Part shown: positions 63,722 to 64,000 of the stretch, piece by piece
Position numbering within the stretch: position 1 is the first letter of the stretch
Layout of the letters: each line of letters starts with the position of its first letter
NCBI RefSeq assembly: GCF_002846365.1
Contig: NZ_PJMW01000001.1
Location: 1,426,001 to 1,490,000 of the forward strand
Source of the DNA: Nocardia fluminea
GTDB lineage: Bacteria > Actinomycetota > Actinomycetes > Mycobacteriales > Mycobacteriaceae
Length of the DNA: 64,000 nucleotides
Direction of reading: 5' to 3'
Notes under the pieces: generated by a model
What the model was told of the DNA's origin: nothing
The model's database searches: none
What the model saw: only the letters and a program-made list of their open reading frames with translations
Translations under genes and position numbers: made by a program

Positions 63722-64000
63722 TCAATCCGCCATCCGACACCAGTCTCGTCGATAGTCGGCCCAATCCTGGGGTGTGGCAGCGAAATCCACATACATCGCC
63801 ACGCCGAAATCCGCCCGGCCGACATCGGCGTCGGTCAGGCCGAGGCGAATCCCCCGGACAGCGGCGGCGACGGTCTCGGCAGCGCCGCGATGACCTGGGT
63901 CGTCGGCCCAGAAGGCGGGTGCTCCCATCAGCAGATCGACGCCGTCCGGTGTCACCTCGGTGGCCAGTTCGGTCTGCTGCGCGACATATCCGCTGTAGAG
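63722..64000 (-). CDS. 3' end of an unidentified gene, cut by the window edge
   Basis: The minus-strand frame is open from the window edge to the stop at 63722 (92 visible residues). It reads YSGYVAQQTELATEVTPDG, LLMGAPAFWADDPGHRG, and ends DWADYRRDWCRMAD. The lack of any stop up to the edge and the smooth protein character indicate that the start lies beyond 64000. Base composition is a little less GC-rich than the genes before it. I do not recognise the family. Confidence 0.6.
   Translation of the reverse strand, partial: LYSGYVAQQTELATEVTPDGVDLLMGAPAFWADDPGHRGAAETVAAAVRGIRLGLTDADVGRADFGVAMYVDFAATPQDWADYRRDWCRMAD

Overview
The window is a 64 kb piece of a high-GC actinobacterial chromosome, most likely Nocardia or a close relative in the Mycobacteriales. 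The case rests on gene content (mptA, pimB', an antigen-85-type mycolyltransferase, the actinobacterial cytochrome bc1-aa3 genes, pknL with its DNA-binding partner) and on gene order. From 7.2 kb to the end the order follows, as I recall it, the Mycobacterium tuberculosis stretch from Rv2172c (metF-like) to Rv2211c (gcvT). Neither the species nor the synteny was checked by a search.

Layout. 1-5.1 kb: end of a peptide-type ABC transporter followed by two luciferase-like oxidoreductases, an NtaA/SnaA-type monooxygenase and a DUF1684 protein, every junction being a 4-base start/stop overlap. 5.2-7.1 kb: a DUF2867 gene behind two tandem palindromes, then a Fic protein whose start codon touches a 30-bp palindrome. 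7.2-18.8 kb: metF, prenyl synthase, crtI, mptA, crtB, Rv2175c-like regulator, pknL, aroG and a poly(A)-specific exoribonuclease. 18.8-27.8 kb: ctaE-qcrCAB, trpD, a stand-alone RAM-domain protein, a TrpF homologue, and an exonuclease/GIY-YIG fusion. 27.9-33.5 kb: a TPR/AAA ATPase pair, two NlpC/P60 peptidoglycan hydrolases and a membrane metallopeptidase. 33.6-39.6 kb: pimB', two SRPBCC proteins, an ArsA/Get3-like ATPase, a cysteine-rich protein, a ROK kinase and a lysophosphatidate acyltransferase. 39.7-45.8 kb: UbiB-type kinase, PhoD phosphatase, FAD oxidoreductase and MFS exporter. 45.9-52.4 kb: ctaC-ctaF, asnB, adoK, an A-type Fe-S carrier, a DUF3043 protein and a 55-residue membrane protein. 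52.5-58.0 kb: GlxA-type regulator, Ag85-like esterase, cobU, cobT, cobS and a metallo-beta-lactamase-fold hydrolase. 58.0-58.8 kb: a gene-free stretch with about ten copies of a degenerate 42-bp repeat and a long perfect hairpin. 58.8-64 kb: ilvE, gcvT, a PAP2/diacylglycerol-kinase fusion, a nucleotidyltransferase and a truncated gene.

How the genes work together. Two themes dominate. One is the aerobic respiratory chain: ctaE-qcrCAB and ctaC-ctaF encode most of the bc1-aa3 supercomplex. The other is the cell envelope: mptA and pimB' build lipomannan and phosphatidylinositol mannosides, the acyltransferase supplies phospholipid, NlpC/P60 enzymes cut peptidoglycan, the Ag85-like enzyme transfers mycolates, and pknL senses the wall. 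The carotenoid genes share prenyl precursors with the polyprenol-dependent mannosyltransferase among them. Amino acid (trpD, trpF, aroG, asnB, ilvE, gcvT) and cobalamin (cobU, cobT, cobS) genes complete the set.

Recurring sequence features: many genes start a few bases downstream of a TANNNT box (leaderless-type promoters), two genes appear to start at CTG, and two intergenic hairpins far apart carry the same 13-base loop motif. All family assignments come from reading the translations; none was checked by a search.
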